From the NCBI GenBank assembly GCA_002395525.1, contig DGXE01000024.1:17065-81064 (forward strand): DNA of 64,000 bases. The letters run 5' to 3'. A program made the position numbers and the translations under genes. Below are positions 1 through 8,948 of the stretch, in pieces; position 1 is the first letter of the stretch, and every line of letters begins with the position of its first letter. This DNA is from Ruminococcus sp. UBA4240 (GTDB lineage: Bacteria; Bacillota; Clostridia; Oscillospirales; Ruminococcaceae). The notes under the pieces were generated by a model. It did not search any database. It was not told the origin of the DNA and was given only the letters and a program-made list of their open reading frames with translations.

Positions 1-767
1 ACCATCTGGGGCAGTCCCCATGTGCCCAGTGATGTGAGTATGACAACGCCTATGAGGTTTATGGGGTCGGGGCCTATGATGGAGTTGAATACACCTGTAT
101 TGCCGTTGGCATCGGGTATCTGACCCAGCGAGTCAAATGCTGTCCCAAGGCCGCCCTTGTAGTTTACGGCGCATACTATTACAGCGATTATGCCTATGAG
201 CATGATTATGCCCTGTATAAAGTCGTTGAGGGCTGTTGCGGTATAGCCGCCCATGATGACGTAGAGGGCGGTGAACAGCGCCATGATGATGATACAGGCG
301 GTGTAGGGGATGTGGAAGGCGGATTCAAACAGCCTTGAAAGGCCGTTGTATACAGATGCAGTGTAGGGGATGAGGAAGATGAAGATTATCACTGCGGAGG
401 CGGTCTTCAAGTGCTTTGAGCCGTATCTCTTCTCAAAGTACTCGGGCATTGTGGATGCATCAAGATACTTTGACATGGTGCGTGTGCGCCTGCCAAGGAT
501 GACCCACGCAAGCAGCGAGCCTATGACCGCATTGCCTATGCCTATCCAGGTGGCAGAGGCACCGTATGACCAGCCGAACTGCCCGGCATAGCCTATGAAC
601 ACCACGGCGGAGAAGTAGGATGTGCCGTAGGCAAAGGCGGTGAACCAGGGGCCTATGCTGCGCCCGCCCAGCACAAAGTCGGATACGTTCTTTGTCATGT
701 TGTGGCAGTATACGCCGATGCCTATCATCAGCAGGAGATAAATTATGAGTATGATCCATAGAAACAT
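1..767 (-). CDS. Sodium:solute symporter (SSS family), partial
   Basis: The gene runs off the left edge, so only the N-terminal ~255 residues are present. They form several hydrophobic helices. The start MFLWIILIIYLLLMIGIGVY is followed by a FVLGGRSIGPWFTAFAYGTSYFSAVVF-like stretch, the usual helix 1-2 region of SSS (PutP/ActP-type) Na+-coupled importers, and later by a GGYTATALNDFIQG loop typical of the family. The ATG at 765-767 is preceded by AGAGG. The substrate cannot be read. Its position beside two phenylacetate-CoA ligase genes makes an organic or aryl acid conceivable, but this is only inference. Confidence 0.85.
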   Translation of the reverse strand, partial: MFLWIILIIYLLLMIGIGVYCHNMTKNVSDFVLGGRSIGPWFTAFAYGTSYFSAVVFIGYAGQFGWSYGASATWIGIGNAVIGSLLAWVILGRRTRTMSKYLDASTMPEYFEKRYGSKHLKTASAVIIFIFLIPYTASVYNGLSRLFESAFHIPYTACIIIMALFTALYVIMGGYTATALNDFIQGIIMLIGIIAVIVCAVNYKGGLGTAFDSLGQIPDANGNTGVFNSIIGPDPINLIGVVILTSLGTWGLPQM

Positions 768-803
768 AGCTGTAACCTCTTTTTTATGGTGTGTTGCTGT
801 GGT

Positions 804-889
804 GTTGCACGGTGCAAAGCTGTGCAACGTCAATGCGTTAAAGCGGCAATGTCAAAACTTATGCACAGCACCACACGGGGCACTGTGCA
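804..889. repeat. Two inverted repeats between the symporter and ACT genes
   Basis: Two perfect 7-bp inverted repeats lie in the 128-bp gap: GTTGCAC/GTGCAAC (804-810 and 822-828) and TGCACAG/CTGTGCA (862-868 and 883-889). Both carry the TGCAC core. They lie downstream of the ACT gene and upstream of the symporter on the same strand. Neither is followed by a clear T-run, so an operator or RNA-structure role is as likely as termination. Confidence 0.45.
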
Positions 890-895
890 AAAGTA

Positions 896-1318
896 TTACA
901 GATTGTAGATCTCCACGGCGCTGAGCACCTTGAACTCCTCGCTGTTTTTCAGCAGCTCCTCGCACTTTTCGTTGTCGGAGGTCTTGAGTACCACTGCGGA
1001 ATCCTTTCCGGACATGAGGGCATACATATACTTTATGTCTATGCCGTTTGAGGCAAGGAGCCCGTTGAACTTGTTGAGCATTCCAAACTGGTGTATGAGC
1101 CGCACTGCCAGCACATCCGTGAGCATTGCGGAGAAGCCTGCCTCCATGAGCACCCTCTGTGCCTCGGCGGGCTGGGATACCAGCATCCTCAGCATACCGT
1201 AGTCAACGGTATCCGAAAGGCTGATGCAGATGATGTTGATGTTGTTCTTTGAAAGTATATCGGTGACTGTTTCCAGTCTGCCTATGCGGTTTTCAAGGAA
1301 TACGGTAATCTGTTTCAT
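896..1318 (-). CDS. ACT-domain amino-acid-binding protein
   Basis: This 140-aa protein is made of two ACT-like halves. It begins MKQITVFLENRIGRLETVTD, the typical first strand and helix of an ACT domain, and a second half starts near residue 70. ACT domains bind small ligands, usually amino acids. Stand-alone double-ACT proteins commonly follow paaK in Clostridia. The ATG at 1316-1318 lies 4 bp after the paaK stop, so the two are almost certainly co-transcribed. A longer upstream start (1372) would overlap paaK and is rejected. A role in sensing an aromatic amino acid or aryl acid is inferred from context. Confidence 0.85.
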   Translation of the reverse strand: MKQITVFLENRIGRLETVTDILSKNNINIICISLSDTVDYGMLRMLVSQPAEAQRVLMEAGFSAMLTDVLAVRLIHQFGMLNKFNGLLASNGIDIKYMYALMSGKDSAVVLKTSDNEKCEELLKNSEEFKVLSAVEIYNL

Positions 1319-1322
1319 ATCA

Positions 1323-2633
1323 TCAGTCCTTTCCGGCACGCAGATCGGTGACTCTCTTGGCCTTGCCCTCAAAGCGCTTGAGGGTGTTGGGGGATTCTAT
1401 CTTGATATGTGCATCCAGACCCAGCATGGTGCGCAGAGCCCCGTGGAGCTTCTGCTCGATGCTCTCGATCTTCTTGAAGTCATCGGTCATGGAGGCGGGG
1501 GCAAGCTCCACCCTGATAGTCAGGATATCCATGTGATTATTCCTGTCAACGATGATCTCATAGTGGGGGCCTATCTCCTCAGTTTTGAGAAGTACCTCCT
1601 CTATCTGTGAGGGGAATACGTTGACCCCCCTTATCTTCAGCATATCATCGGTGCGCCCGGAGAAGTTCTCCATGCGGCAGGTGGTGCGCCCGCACTTGCA
1701 GGGCTCGTAGTAAAGGCGGGTTATGTCACGGGTGCGGTATCTGATGAGGGGCAGCGCCTCCTTGGTAAGGCAGGTGACCACCAGCTCGCCCTTTTCACCC
1801 TCGGGGAGGACTTCACCCGTTGCAGGGTCAATTACCTCACATATGAAGTGATCTTCGTTTACGTGCATACCGTTCAGCTCTTGGCACTCGCCGGATACGC
1901 CGGGACCCATAAGCTCACTCATGCCGTAGTTGGAGGTGACCATCAGCTCTTCGCCGAAGAGCTTTTTGAGCTGTTCCCTCATTACGTCTGTCAGCAGCTC
2001 CGACCCTACAAGGGCGGTCTTTAAATGCAGGTCAGTCTTGGGATTTAGCCCCATCTGCATTGCCACCTCACCTATGCGCAGCGCATAGGAGGGGGTGGCT
2101 ACCAGCAGCGTGGTTCCATAGTCCTTCATGTACATTATCTGCTTTTCCGTATTGCCGGTGGAGGAGGGGATGATGCAGCAGCCCATGTGCTCAAGCCCCT
2201 TGTGCAGACCCAGGGCACCGGTGAACATACCGTAGCCGAAGCATATCTGGCACATATCCTCGGGAACGGCGCCCCCTGCTGCGGCTATCCTTGCCACGCA
2301 CTCAGCCCATGTTTCCAGATCGTTCTTTGTATAGCCCACAACAGTGGGCTTGCCTGTGGTGCCCGATGATGCGTGTATGCGCAGCAGCTTTGACTTGTCC
2401 ACTGCGAAAAGACCGTAGGGATAATTGTCCCTGAAATCCTGCTTTGTGGTGAAGGGCAGCTTTTTAAGGTCGGAAAGCCCCTTTATGTCCTCCGGCTTTA
2501 TGCCTGCCTCGTCCATCTTCTTCCTGTATGGCTCTACATTGTTATACACGTAGGGAACCAGCTTCAGAAGCCTTTCCGTCTGGATCCTTTCGATCTCGCT
2601 GCGGGGCAATGTTTCTTCCTTTGCCCAGATCAT
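1323..2633 (-). CDS. paaK: Phenylacetate-CoA ligase family protein (copy 1)
   Basis: This 436-aa AMP-forming acyl-CoA ligase of the PaaK branch activates aryl acids such as phenylacetate to CoA thioesters with ATP. Visible motifs are the P-loop-like RIHASSGTTGKPTVVGYT, the adenine-binding SNYGMSELMGPG, YRTRD, and a C-terminal GRTDDMLKIRGVNVFPSQIE hinge. Cysteines in CKCGRTTC fit the family's metal-binding pattern. I chose ATG 2633 rather than TTG 2642 because AGGAG lies a suitable 9 nt upstream of the ATG but touches the TTG. It forms an operon with the ACT gene and is divergent from a second paaK. Confidence 0.92.
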   Translation of the reverse strand: MIWAKEETLPRSEIERIQTERLLKLVPYVYNNVEPYRKKMDEAGIKPEDIKGLSDLKKLPFTTKQDFRDNYPYGLFAVDKSKLLRIHASSGTTGKPTVVGYTKNDLETWAECVARIAAAGGAVPEDMCQICFGYGMFTGALGLHKGLEHMGCCIIPSSTGNTEKQIMYMKDYGTTLLVATPSYALRIGEVAMQMGLNPKTDLHLKTALVGSELLTDVMREQLKKLFGEELMVTSNYGMSELMGPGVSGECQELNGMHVNEDHFICEVIDPATGEVLPEGEKGELVVTCLTKEALPLIRYRTRDITRLYYEPCKCGRTTCRMENFSGRTDDMLKIRGVNVFPSQIEEVLLKTEEIGPHYEIIVDRNNHMDILTIRVELAPASMTDDFKKIESIEQKLHGALRTMLGLDAHIKIESPNTLKRFEGKAKRVTDLRAGKD

Positions 2634-2698
2634 TCCTATCAACTCCTATATGGTGGCACATCTGCACAGCAGATATCCCATTTGAAAACATCATTCCT

Positions 2699-2727
2699 AT
2701 ATTATCACAACTGATTTCCTTTGTCAA
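2699..2727 (-). promoter_or_regulatory. Promoter of paaK copy 1
   Basis: On the minus strand, TTGACA (2722-2727), a 17-nt spacer and TAATAT (2699-2704) form a near-consensus sigma-A promoter upstream of the paaK-ACT operon. Confidence 0.75.
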
Positions 2728-2858
2728 TAAAGAAAATACAATTTTGACGTTTTAACGCTTTTATGCATTAAAATTATTGCGTTTTGAACAAAAACCGCCC
2801 CCAACTCTCCTTGCACCCGGCTTTCAGTCTCCAAAGCTAAAATATTCAAAAAATAGTA

Positions 2859-2887
2859 TTGATTTCTGCAAAACACTATGATATAAT
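2859..2887 (+). promoter_or_regulatory. Promoter of paaK copy 2
   Basis: TTGATT (2859-2864), a 17-nt spacer and TATAAT (2882-2887) drive the plus-strand paaK. Together with the minus-strand promoter this makes the 350-bp intergenic region divergent. The leader from about 2895 to 2970 shows nothing else recognisable. Confidence 0.75.
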
Positions 2888-2983
2888 AAAAGCTGTTTTA
2901 TTCTGTTTTATCCCTTTAAAATCACATAGCATTAAAACTACAAAGCTACACAGCAAGAGTGTATCATAGCGGAGGTTTTTTTC

Positions 2984-4279
2984 TTGGCTTACTGGAACGA
3001 AGAAATCGAGTGCATGGATCGTGAAAAAATGCGTGAACTCCAGAGCGAAAGACTTGTTAAGAAGGTAAAGGACGTATACGACAACGTGCCCTATTACCGT
3101 GACCTTATGGATAAAAAGGGCGTAAAGCCCGAGGATATCAAGGGCGTTGACGACCTTCACAAGCTGCCCTTCCTGTCAAAGGCGGATCTGCGTGAGGCTT
3201 ATCCCTACGGCCTGCTTGCCCGCCCCCTGTCGGACTGCGTTCGCATCCACTCCACAAGCGGCACCACAGGCAAGCGTGTAGTGGCATTCTATACCCAGAA
3301 CGACATAGATATGTGGGAGGACTGCTGCGCAAGAGCGATCACTGCCGCAGGGGGCACCAAGGACGACGTGTGCCAGGTGTGCTACGGCTACGGCCTGTTT
3401 ACGGGAGGTTCCGGGCTCAACGGCGGTTCTCACAAGGTGGGCTGTCTTACACTGCCCATGTCCTCCGGCAACACCTCACGCCAGATACAGTTTATGCGTG
3501 ACCTCAACGCCACCATACTCTGCTGTACTCCCTCCTATGCGGCATACATTGGTGAGACTCTCCATGATATGGGCTATACTCCGGATGATATACAGCTTAA
3601 GGCGGGCATATTCGGTGCGGAGCCCTGGACGGAGGAAATGCGCCGCTCCATTGAAAAGTCACTGGGTATAAAGGCATATGACATCTACGGCCTTACGGAG
3701 ACCAGCGGCCCGGGCGTTGCCTTTGAGTGCTGCGAACAGCACGGTATGCACATCAACGAGGATAATTTCATCCCCGAGATAATAGACCCCGACACCGGTG
3801 AGGTGCTCCCCGAGGGCACAAAGGGCGAGCTTGTGTTCACAAGCATCACCAAGGAGGCATTCCCCCTGCTCCGGTACCGCACCCGTGACATATGCGTGCT
3901 CACCCGTGAGAAATGCGCCTGCGGACGCACCCTCATCAGAATGGCAAAGCCCATGGGCAGAAGTGACGATATGCTCATAATCAGGGGCGTGAACGTATTC
4001 CCCTCACAGATAGAGACCGTTCTCATCGAGCAGGGCTATACACCCAACTACATGATAGAGGTGGACAGGGTGAACAACTCCGACACCCTTGACATCAACG
4101 TTGAAGTGCCCGAGGGCGCATCCGAGATCGACACCCCCCACAGGGAAAAGCAGCTTGCATCCGCTATAAAGACTATACTGGGCATAAGCCCCAAGGTACA
4201 CCTTGTGCCTACAAAGTCCATCACCCGCAGCGAGGGCAAGGCTGTGCGTGTGATAGACAGAAGAAAGCTGCATGACTGA
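2984..4279 (+). CDS. paaK: Phenylacetate-CoA ligase family protein (copy 2)
   Basis: This 431-aa PaaK-family ligase is clearly paralogous to the divergent neighbour: RIHSTSGTTGKRVVAFYT, YDIYGLTETSGPG, YRTRDICVLTREKCACGRTL and GRSDDMLIIRGVNVFPSQIE align motif for motif. The start is a TTG at 2984, 8 nt after GGAGG (2971-2975). The next in-frame ATG lies about ten codons further in, inside the conserved N-terminus, so the TTG is favoured. Two divergent paralogues suggest different aryl-acid substrates or directions. It is followed by a good terminator. Confidence 0.92.
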   Translation: MAYWNEEIECMDREKMRELQSERLVKKVKDVYDNVPYYRDLMDKKGVKPEDIKGVDDLHKLPFLSKADLREAYPYGLLARPLSDCVRIHSTSGTTGKRVVAFYTQNDIDMWEDCCARAITAAGGTKDDVCQVCYGYGLFTGGSGLNGGSHKVGCLTLPMSSGNTSRQIQFMRDLNATILCCTPSYAAYIGETLHDMGYTPDDIQLKAGIFGAEPWTEEMRRSIEKSLGIKAYDIYGLTETSGPGVAFECCEQHGMHINEDNFIPEIIDPDTGEVLPEGTKGELVFTSITKEAFPLLRYRTRDICVLTREKCACGRTLIRMAKPMGRSDDMLIIRGVNVFPSQIETVLIEQGYTPNYMIEVDRVNNSDTLDINVEVPEGASEIDTPHREKQLASAIKTILGISPKVHLVPTKSITRSEGKAVRVIDRRKLHD

Positions 4280-4312
4280 CAGCTTCTCTGAGCCGTTTTG
4301 AAGAATGTGTAA

Positions 4313-4353
4313 TGAAGAATGAAGATACGTAAGGTGCTTCATTCTTCGTTTTT
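4313..4353 (+). terminator. Terminator after paaK copy 2
   Basis: An 11-bp perfect stem GAAGAATGAAG / CTTCATTCTTC (4313-4323 and 4336-4346) is followed by GTTTTTT. Confidence 0.85.
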
Positions 4354-4390
4354 TAGGTCACAGGTGTGACCTTTCCGTGCGGTGGTAAAA

Positions 4391-5761
4391 ATGAGTGAAC
4401 GAAAATACAATGTGAACATGACAGAGGGCAGAATACTCCCTGCCATGCTGTCCTTTGCCGTGCCTCTGATGTTCTCAAGCGTTTTGCAGCTGCTGTTCAA
4501 TGCGGCTGATGTGGTGGTGGTGGGCCGCTTCTCCGGGGAGAATTCCCTTGCGGCGGTAGGCTCCACCGCCACCCTTATAAACCTGCTGACAAATCTGTTC
4601 TTAGGGCTTTCTGTGGGGGCAAACGTGACAGTGGCACGCTTTCACGGTGCAAGGCTTGAAGCTGACCTGTCAAAGGCAGTCCACACCACTATGACCCTGA
4701 GTGTCATCAGCGGAGTGATAATGACCTTTGTGGGGTTTTTCGGGGCGCACTGGATGCTCTCCCTCATGCAGACCCCTCCCGAGGTCATCGACCTTGCCAC
4801 GGATTACCTGCAGATATACTTTCTGGGCGTGACCGCAATGATGGTCTACAACTTCGGTGCTGCCATACTCCGTGCTGTGGGGGATACCAAAAGACCCCTG
4901 TACTACCTGCTGGTGTCCGGGGTGCTCAATGTCATACTCAATCTTGTATTTGTCATAGGCTTCAAAATGGATGTGTCCGGTGTCGCCCTTGCCACGGTAA
5001 TGTCAGAGGTGCTTTCCGCAGTGCTGGTGGTAATGTGCCTCATGCGTGAGGGGGGCGGCATAAGGCTTGACCTGAAAAAGCTGGGGCTTGACAAGGCAAA
5101 GCTCATATCCATCATCAGCATAGGCCTGCCCGCCGGCTTCCAGGGGGTGCTGTTCTCCCTCTCCAATGTGGTGATACAGTCCTCTGTCAACGGCTTCGGC
5201 AACATCGTGGTGGCGGGGAACTCCGCCGCCCAGAATATAGAGGGCTTTGTCTACGTGGCAATGAACTCCTTCCATCAGGCAGCCATCAGCTTCACCGGTC
5301 AGAACTACGGCGCAGGCAGGTACGACCGCATCAGCAAGGTTGCAGGCTGTGCCCTTGGCTGTGTGACCGTAACGGGAGTGGTTCTGGGCTGGGGGGCATT
5401 CTTCCTGGCAACCCCCTTGCTGTCCATATATTCAAACAACCCGGACGTTATTGCGGCAGGTACCATACGCCTTTCGCTGGTATCCGCCACCTATGCCCTG
5501 TGCGGCTTTATGGATGTGCTGGTGGGAGTGCTGCGGGGTATAGGGCGCTCCATACTGCCCATGGCAATATCCCTGGTGTGCATATGCGGCTTCCGGCTTT
5601 TGTGGCTGGGAACGGTGTTCCAGCAGCCTGAGTTCCATGTGATAAGAATGGTGTATATGTCCTATCCCGTGTCCTGGATACTCGCCATAGCCGCAATGCT
5701 CATCTGCTATTTCATCGAGAAGAGAAAGCTTGACCGCATGGCTTTACAGGCAGAGGGCTGA
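4391..5761 (+). CDS. MATE family multidrug/Na+ antiporter
   Basis: The ~456-aa integral membrane protein has about twelve hydrophobic helices. The start VNMTEGRILPAMLSFAVPLM, followed by LLFNAADVVVVGRFSGENSLAAVG, is the diagnostic N-terminal MATE signature, and related sequence recurs in the second half (ISIGLPAGFQGVLFSLSN). MATE proteins expel cationic drugs or metabolites using Na+ or H+ gradients. ATG 4391 is preferred over GTG 4382. The gene lies 120 bp after paaK, behind a terminator, so it is probably separately transcribed, although no consensus promoter is obvious. Confidence 0.93.
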   Translation: MSERKYNVNMTEGRILPAMLSFAVPLMFSSVLQLLFNAADVVVVGRFSGENSLAAVGSTATLINLLTNLFLGLSVGANVTVARFHGARLEADLSKAVHTTMTLSVISGVIMTFVGFFGAHWMLSLMQTPPEVIDLATDYLQIYFLGVTAMMVYNFGAAILRAVGDTKRPLYYLLVSGVLNVILNLVFVIGFKMDVSGVALATVMSEVLSAVLVVMCLMREGGGIRLDLKKLGLDKAKLISIISIGLPAGFQGVLFSLSNVVIQSSVNGFGNIVVAGNSAAQNIEGFVYVAMNSFHQAAISFTGQNYGAGRYDRISKVAGCALGCVTVTGVVLGWGAFFLATPLLSIYSNNPDVIAAGTIRLSLVSATYALCGFMDVLVGVLRGIGRSILPMAISLVCICGFRLLWLGTVFQQPEFHVIRMVYMSYPVSWILAIAAMLICYFIEKRKLDRMALQAEG

Positions 5762-5778
5762 ATAAGTGCATCGTGCAG

Positions 5779-5820
5779 AAGCTCCGGGAGTGCTTAAAAA
5801 GAGCGCTCCCGGAGCTTTTT
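5779..5820 (+). terminator. Terminator after MATE gene
   Basis: A 12-bp perfect stem AAGCTCCGGGAG / CTCCCGGAGCTT (5779-5790 and 5806-5817) ends in a T-run. Confidence 0.9.
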
Positions 5821-5943
5821 GACAGTGGTGCTGCATTGTCAGCCCGGAGACATACTCTGAGGATGAGGAAGCAACATGAGGAGCCCTACTGTCCATGTAT
5901 GCTTTCACCAAAACAGATATGTGATTTTTGACATTTCTGACAG

Positions 5944-5972
5944 TTGTAATTTGCGCTTTAAAATGGTATATT
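5944..5972 (+). promoter_or_regulatory. Promoter of GH5 glucanase
   Basis: TTGTAA (5944-5949), a 17-nt spacer and TATATT (5967-5972) sit 31 bp upstream of the GH5 start. The AGGAGG ribosome site is at about 5990. Confidence 0.6.
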
Positions 5973-6003
5973 TAACGTAACTACCTAAAAGGAGGACTAA
6001 ACA

Positions 6004-7695
6004 ATGACCATGACCAAGAGAGCGTCAGCCCTCATAATATCCCTGCTCATGCTGCTGGGGATATGCGGGGCATTCCCCGCACGGGCTGCGGCGGCAGATG
6101 CTGCATCCATTAAATTCTCATACAGTGCGGTAACAGTGCCTGTGGGGAAGACCATTACCTTAAAGCCTGTCATAACAGGCCTGCGGGGTCCCCGCCTCAA
6201 CTGGACCACCACCGACCGCTCCGTTGCCACAGTGACCGATTCCGGCAAGGTAAAGGGCATAAAGGAAGGCAAGACCACCATCAGTGCGAAGATAAGCAAC
6301 ACCGCCCTTTCCGCATATGTGACCGTGTATGTGGGCAAGAGGGTCAAGTCTGTCAAGGCTACCCCTGCCGAGATCACCCTTGAACCGGGTAAGACAAAGA
6401 AGCTGAAGGTCACTCTTTCCCCCTCAGATGCGGCATACAAGGGTCTTATCTACACATCCTCGGATGAAAGCGTTGCAACCGTGAAGAAGGGCACTGTCAC
6501 CGCTGTGAAGGCAGGCAGCGCTGTCATCACCGTGACCGCTGCGGACGGCTCAAAGAAGGCGGCTCAGGTAAAGGTCACCGTAAAGGGCAGTTCCGCCGCT
6601 GCCTCAAAAACAGCCTCCACTCAGAAGACCACCACAACAACCACCACAAAGAAGATCACCGCCACTGCTACCAACGGCTTTGACACAAAGCTTTCCGCCT
6701 TTGACCTTACAAAGAAGATGACCGTGGGCTGGAACCTGGGCAACGGCCTTGACTCCATCGGTGCATCGGAGACTGCTTGGGGCAACCCCGTCACCACAGA
6801 GGCCATGATAAAGGATGTCAAGGCTATGGGCTTCAATTCCATACGCATCCCCGTCACCTACCACAAGCACGCCGACAGCAACGGCAACATCGACAGCAAG
6901 TGGCTTGACCGTGTGCAGGAGGTAGTTGACTACGCCTATAAGAACGGTATGTACGTAGTCCTTGACGACCACCACGACAACAGCTTCTACGACATAGGGG
7001 GCTGTGTAAAGAATGAGGCGACACTGAAAGCAAGCCGCAAGAAGATGCAGAACCTGTGGAAGCAGATAGCAAACCGTTTCAAGAGCTACGATCACAAGCT
7101 GCTGTTTGAAGTGATGAACGAACCCCGCACCGAAGGCTCCGCAAAGGAATGGTCAGGGGGCACCAAGGAAGAGCGTGACGTGCTTGCGGTGCTCACTCAG
7201 GACTGCGTAGATGCCATAAGGGCAACAGGGGGCAACAATGCATACCGCTTTGTGGTATGCCCCGCATATGCGGCTACCTCCAACACATCTATACTCAAGG
7301 GCACAAAGTTCCCCGATGATGACAGAGTTATAGTTGACATACACACCTATGCGCCCTACAACTTCGCCATGAACGGCAAGGGTCCCTCGACCTTCACTGA
7401 CAGCGACAAGAGCGAGATCGACCGTTTCTACTCCACCATCAACGACATATTCATCTCCAAGGGACGGGCTGTAATAATCGGTGAGAACGGCGCTGTCAAC
7501 AAGAACAACGAGGATGAGCGCTGCGCATGGGCAGAGTACACCATCAAGGCCGCCAAGAAGTACGGCATACCCAACTTCATCTGGGACAACAACTCAAACG
7601 GCACAGGTGATGAGGCATTCGGCCTTTACGACCGTGCAAACGGCAAATGGTACTGGGAAAAGCTTGCAAAGGCTTACACCTCTGCCGTAAAGTAG
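6004..7695 (+). CDS. Secreted GH5 endoglucanase with two BIG2 Ig-like domains
   Basis: The 563-aa protein starts with a Sec signal peptide (cleavage near ARA-AAADA, about residue 30). Two bacterial Ig-like (BIG2) domains follow (about 35-110 and 115-195), each ending in an ATV/G.ATI-type strand. A Thr-rich linker near residues 200-220 leads to a GH5 catalytic domain from about 230 to 560. The general acid/base is Glu373 in MNEPRTEG and the nucleophile Glu494 in VIIGENGAV; WNLGNGLD and DDHHDN are also GH5 features. It should cut internal beta-1,4-glucan bonds outside the cell. There is no dockerin or CBM at the C-terminus. The BIG2 modules may act as spacers or wall-binding modules. Confidence 0.92.
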   Translation: MTMTKRASALIISLLMLLGICGAFPARAAAADAASIKFSYSAVTVPVGKTITLKPVITGLRGPRLNWTTTDRSVATVTDSGKVKGIKEGKTTISAKISNTALSAYVTVYVGKRVKSVKATPAEITLEPGKTKKLKVTLSPSDAAYKGLIYTSSDESVATVKKGTVTAVKAGSAVITVTAADGSKKAAQVKVTVKGSSAAASKTASTQKTTTTTTTKKITATATNGFDTKLSAFDLTKKMTVGWNLGNGLDSIGASETAWGNPVTTEAMIKDVKAMGFNSIRIPVTYHKHADSNGNIDSKWLDRVQEVVDYAYKNGMYVVLDDHHDNSFYDIGGCVKNEATLKASRKKMQNLWKQIANRFKSYDHKLLFEVMNEPRTEGSAKEWSGGTKEERDVLAVLTQDCVDAIRATGGNNAYRFVVCPAYAATSNTSILKGTKFPDDDRVIVDIHTYAPYNFAMNGKGPSTFTDSDKSEIDRFYSTINDIFISKGRAVIIGENGAVNKNNEDERCAWAEYTIKAAKKYGIPNFIWDNNSNGTGDEAFGLYDRANGKWYWEKLAKAYTSAVK

Positions 7696-7710
7696 CTGAA
7701 CATACAAACA

Positions 7711-7744
7711 AGCCCCCGGAAACTGCTCCGGGGGCTGATTTTTG
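7711..7744. terminator. Terminator between GH5 and TelA genes
   Basis: A 10-bp stem AGCCCCCGGA / TCCGGGGGCT (7711-7720 and 7727-7736) is followed by GATTTTT on the plus strand. It lies between convergent genes. The opposite strand lacks a good T-run, so it mainly serves the GH5 gene. Confidence 0.8.
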
Positions 7745-7749
7745 CCAGC

Positions 7750-8919
7750 TTATGAATTCATCTTTGCCTTGTAGTCTTCCTTCAGCTTTGCAAGGCGCTT
7801 GGAATCCTCCGTGCGCTTTGCCCTTGCCTCCTCCTGTATCTTCTTTGTCTCCTCTATGCCGGATACGATGGTAGCCCATGTCTTTTCAAGGGTCTCCACC
7901 TGGATGGAGTTGCCGTTGGCGAGCCTTGTGGTGAGCTTGGTCTGTTCCACGGTGTTTGTGGCGTTCTTGAGCAGCAGCTCATTGGTCTTGTCATCAAGTG
8001 TCTTCATAGCCTCAGCCTGTATCCTCTGGCGCTTTAACATGACAGCCTGTGCAAGGGACTGCTTGAACACGGGCATGGTTATGATGAATGCGGAATTTAT
8101 CTTGCGCATAAGATTTACGTTGGAGAATTCCATGGATTTGAGCATGGGTACGGTCTGCATCGCCACATTCTCTGCGATCTTCAGATCCATTACACGCTGC
8201 TCCAGTATGGAGCGGGACTGTTCAAGAGCCTGCAGATCCATAGCGGCTGTGCCGGGATCCTCGCCTGCATCCACCTTTGCACGGTACTCCGCAATGTAGG
8301 TGTCAAGCTCGGTGCACGCCTGCTCCCCTGCCATGATGTAGCGCAGGAGCTGCTTGTAGTAGTCGATGTTGGCGTTGTACATGATCTCCAGCTTCTGGTT
8401 GGACTGGCCTATCTCGTTCTCGTACTTTTTCAGCTGGATGTATATCTTGTCCACATGGTCGCCCATGGTGTTGTACTTTGCAAGTATCTTGTCAAGGGAC
8501 TTGCGTATGCTTGCAAGAAAGCCCCTCTTTTCCTCGGTGGAGAGCTCCTTTGCATCAAACTGAGCCATTATGGTGCCCAGCTCCTGCAGCAGCACGCTTG
8601 AATCGTCGATCTGTGTCATATCCATGGATTTGAGCACCTGATCGGAGGCCTTGGATATCTCCTCTGCCACCTCGTTGCCGAAGGTAACGATGGTGTTGGG
8701 GTCGTTTACATTGATGGTGGAAACCAGCTTGTTCACCTCATCGGATGTGATAAGTTCGTTCTCCAGCTTCTGCTTCGTGGCAGTCATGGAGAAGGTGTTG
8801 GGGTCTCCTACATTGATGTTATAGGTCATAGGTGCGGGGGCAGCTGCTGCCTGTACTTCAACAGGCTCTGCGGTGTTTGTCTCCTGCATTTGCTCTGCGG
8901 GTGTGAACTGAATGGGCAT
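7750..8919 (-). CDS. TelA-family toxic anion resistance protein
   Basis: The ~389-aa soluble, helix-rich protein matches the TelA family (tellurite and toxic-anion resistance, B. subtilis YceH). It has long charged helices (FLASIRKSLDKILAKYNTMGDHVDKIY, IYIQLKKYENEIG) and a conserved middle around DLKIAENVAMQTVPMLKSMEFSN. The N-terminus is low-complexity and Ala/Pro-rich. ATG 8919 fits the GGAAAGG ribosome site better than ATG 8928. It follows a YceG-like gene by 29 bp, the same gene pairing as B. subtilis yceG-yceH. The biochemical role of the family is unsettled; membrane or envelope stress tolerance is the usual association. Confidence 0.88.
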   Translation of the reverse strand: MPIQFTPAEQMQETNTAEPVEVQAAAAPAPMTYNINVGDPNTFSMTATKQKLENELITSDEVNKLVSTINVNDPNTIVTFGNEVAEEISKASDQVLKSMDMTQIDDSSVLLQELGTIMAQFDAKELSTEEKRGFLASIRKSLDKILAKYNTMGDHVDKIYIQLKKYENEIGQSNQKLEIMYNANIDYYKQLLRYIMAGEQACTELDTYIAEYRAKVDAGEDPGTAAMDLQALEQSRSILEQRVMDLKIAENVAMQTVPMLKSMEFSNVNLMRKINSAFIITMPVFKQSLAQAVMLKRQRIQAEAMKTLDDKTNELLLKNATNTVEQTKLTTRLANGNSIQVETLEKTWATIVSGIEETKKIQEEARAKRTEDSKRLAKLKEDYKAKMNS

Positions 8920-8948
8920 TGCTATCATCCTTTCCTTTTTTCCGTTTT

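Noticed and set aside
6604..7095. 163-aa minus-strand open frame in the GH5 glucanase
   Set aside because: Cys/Val-rich antisense frame opposite the GH5 catalytic domain; no ribosome site.
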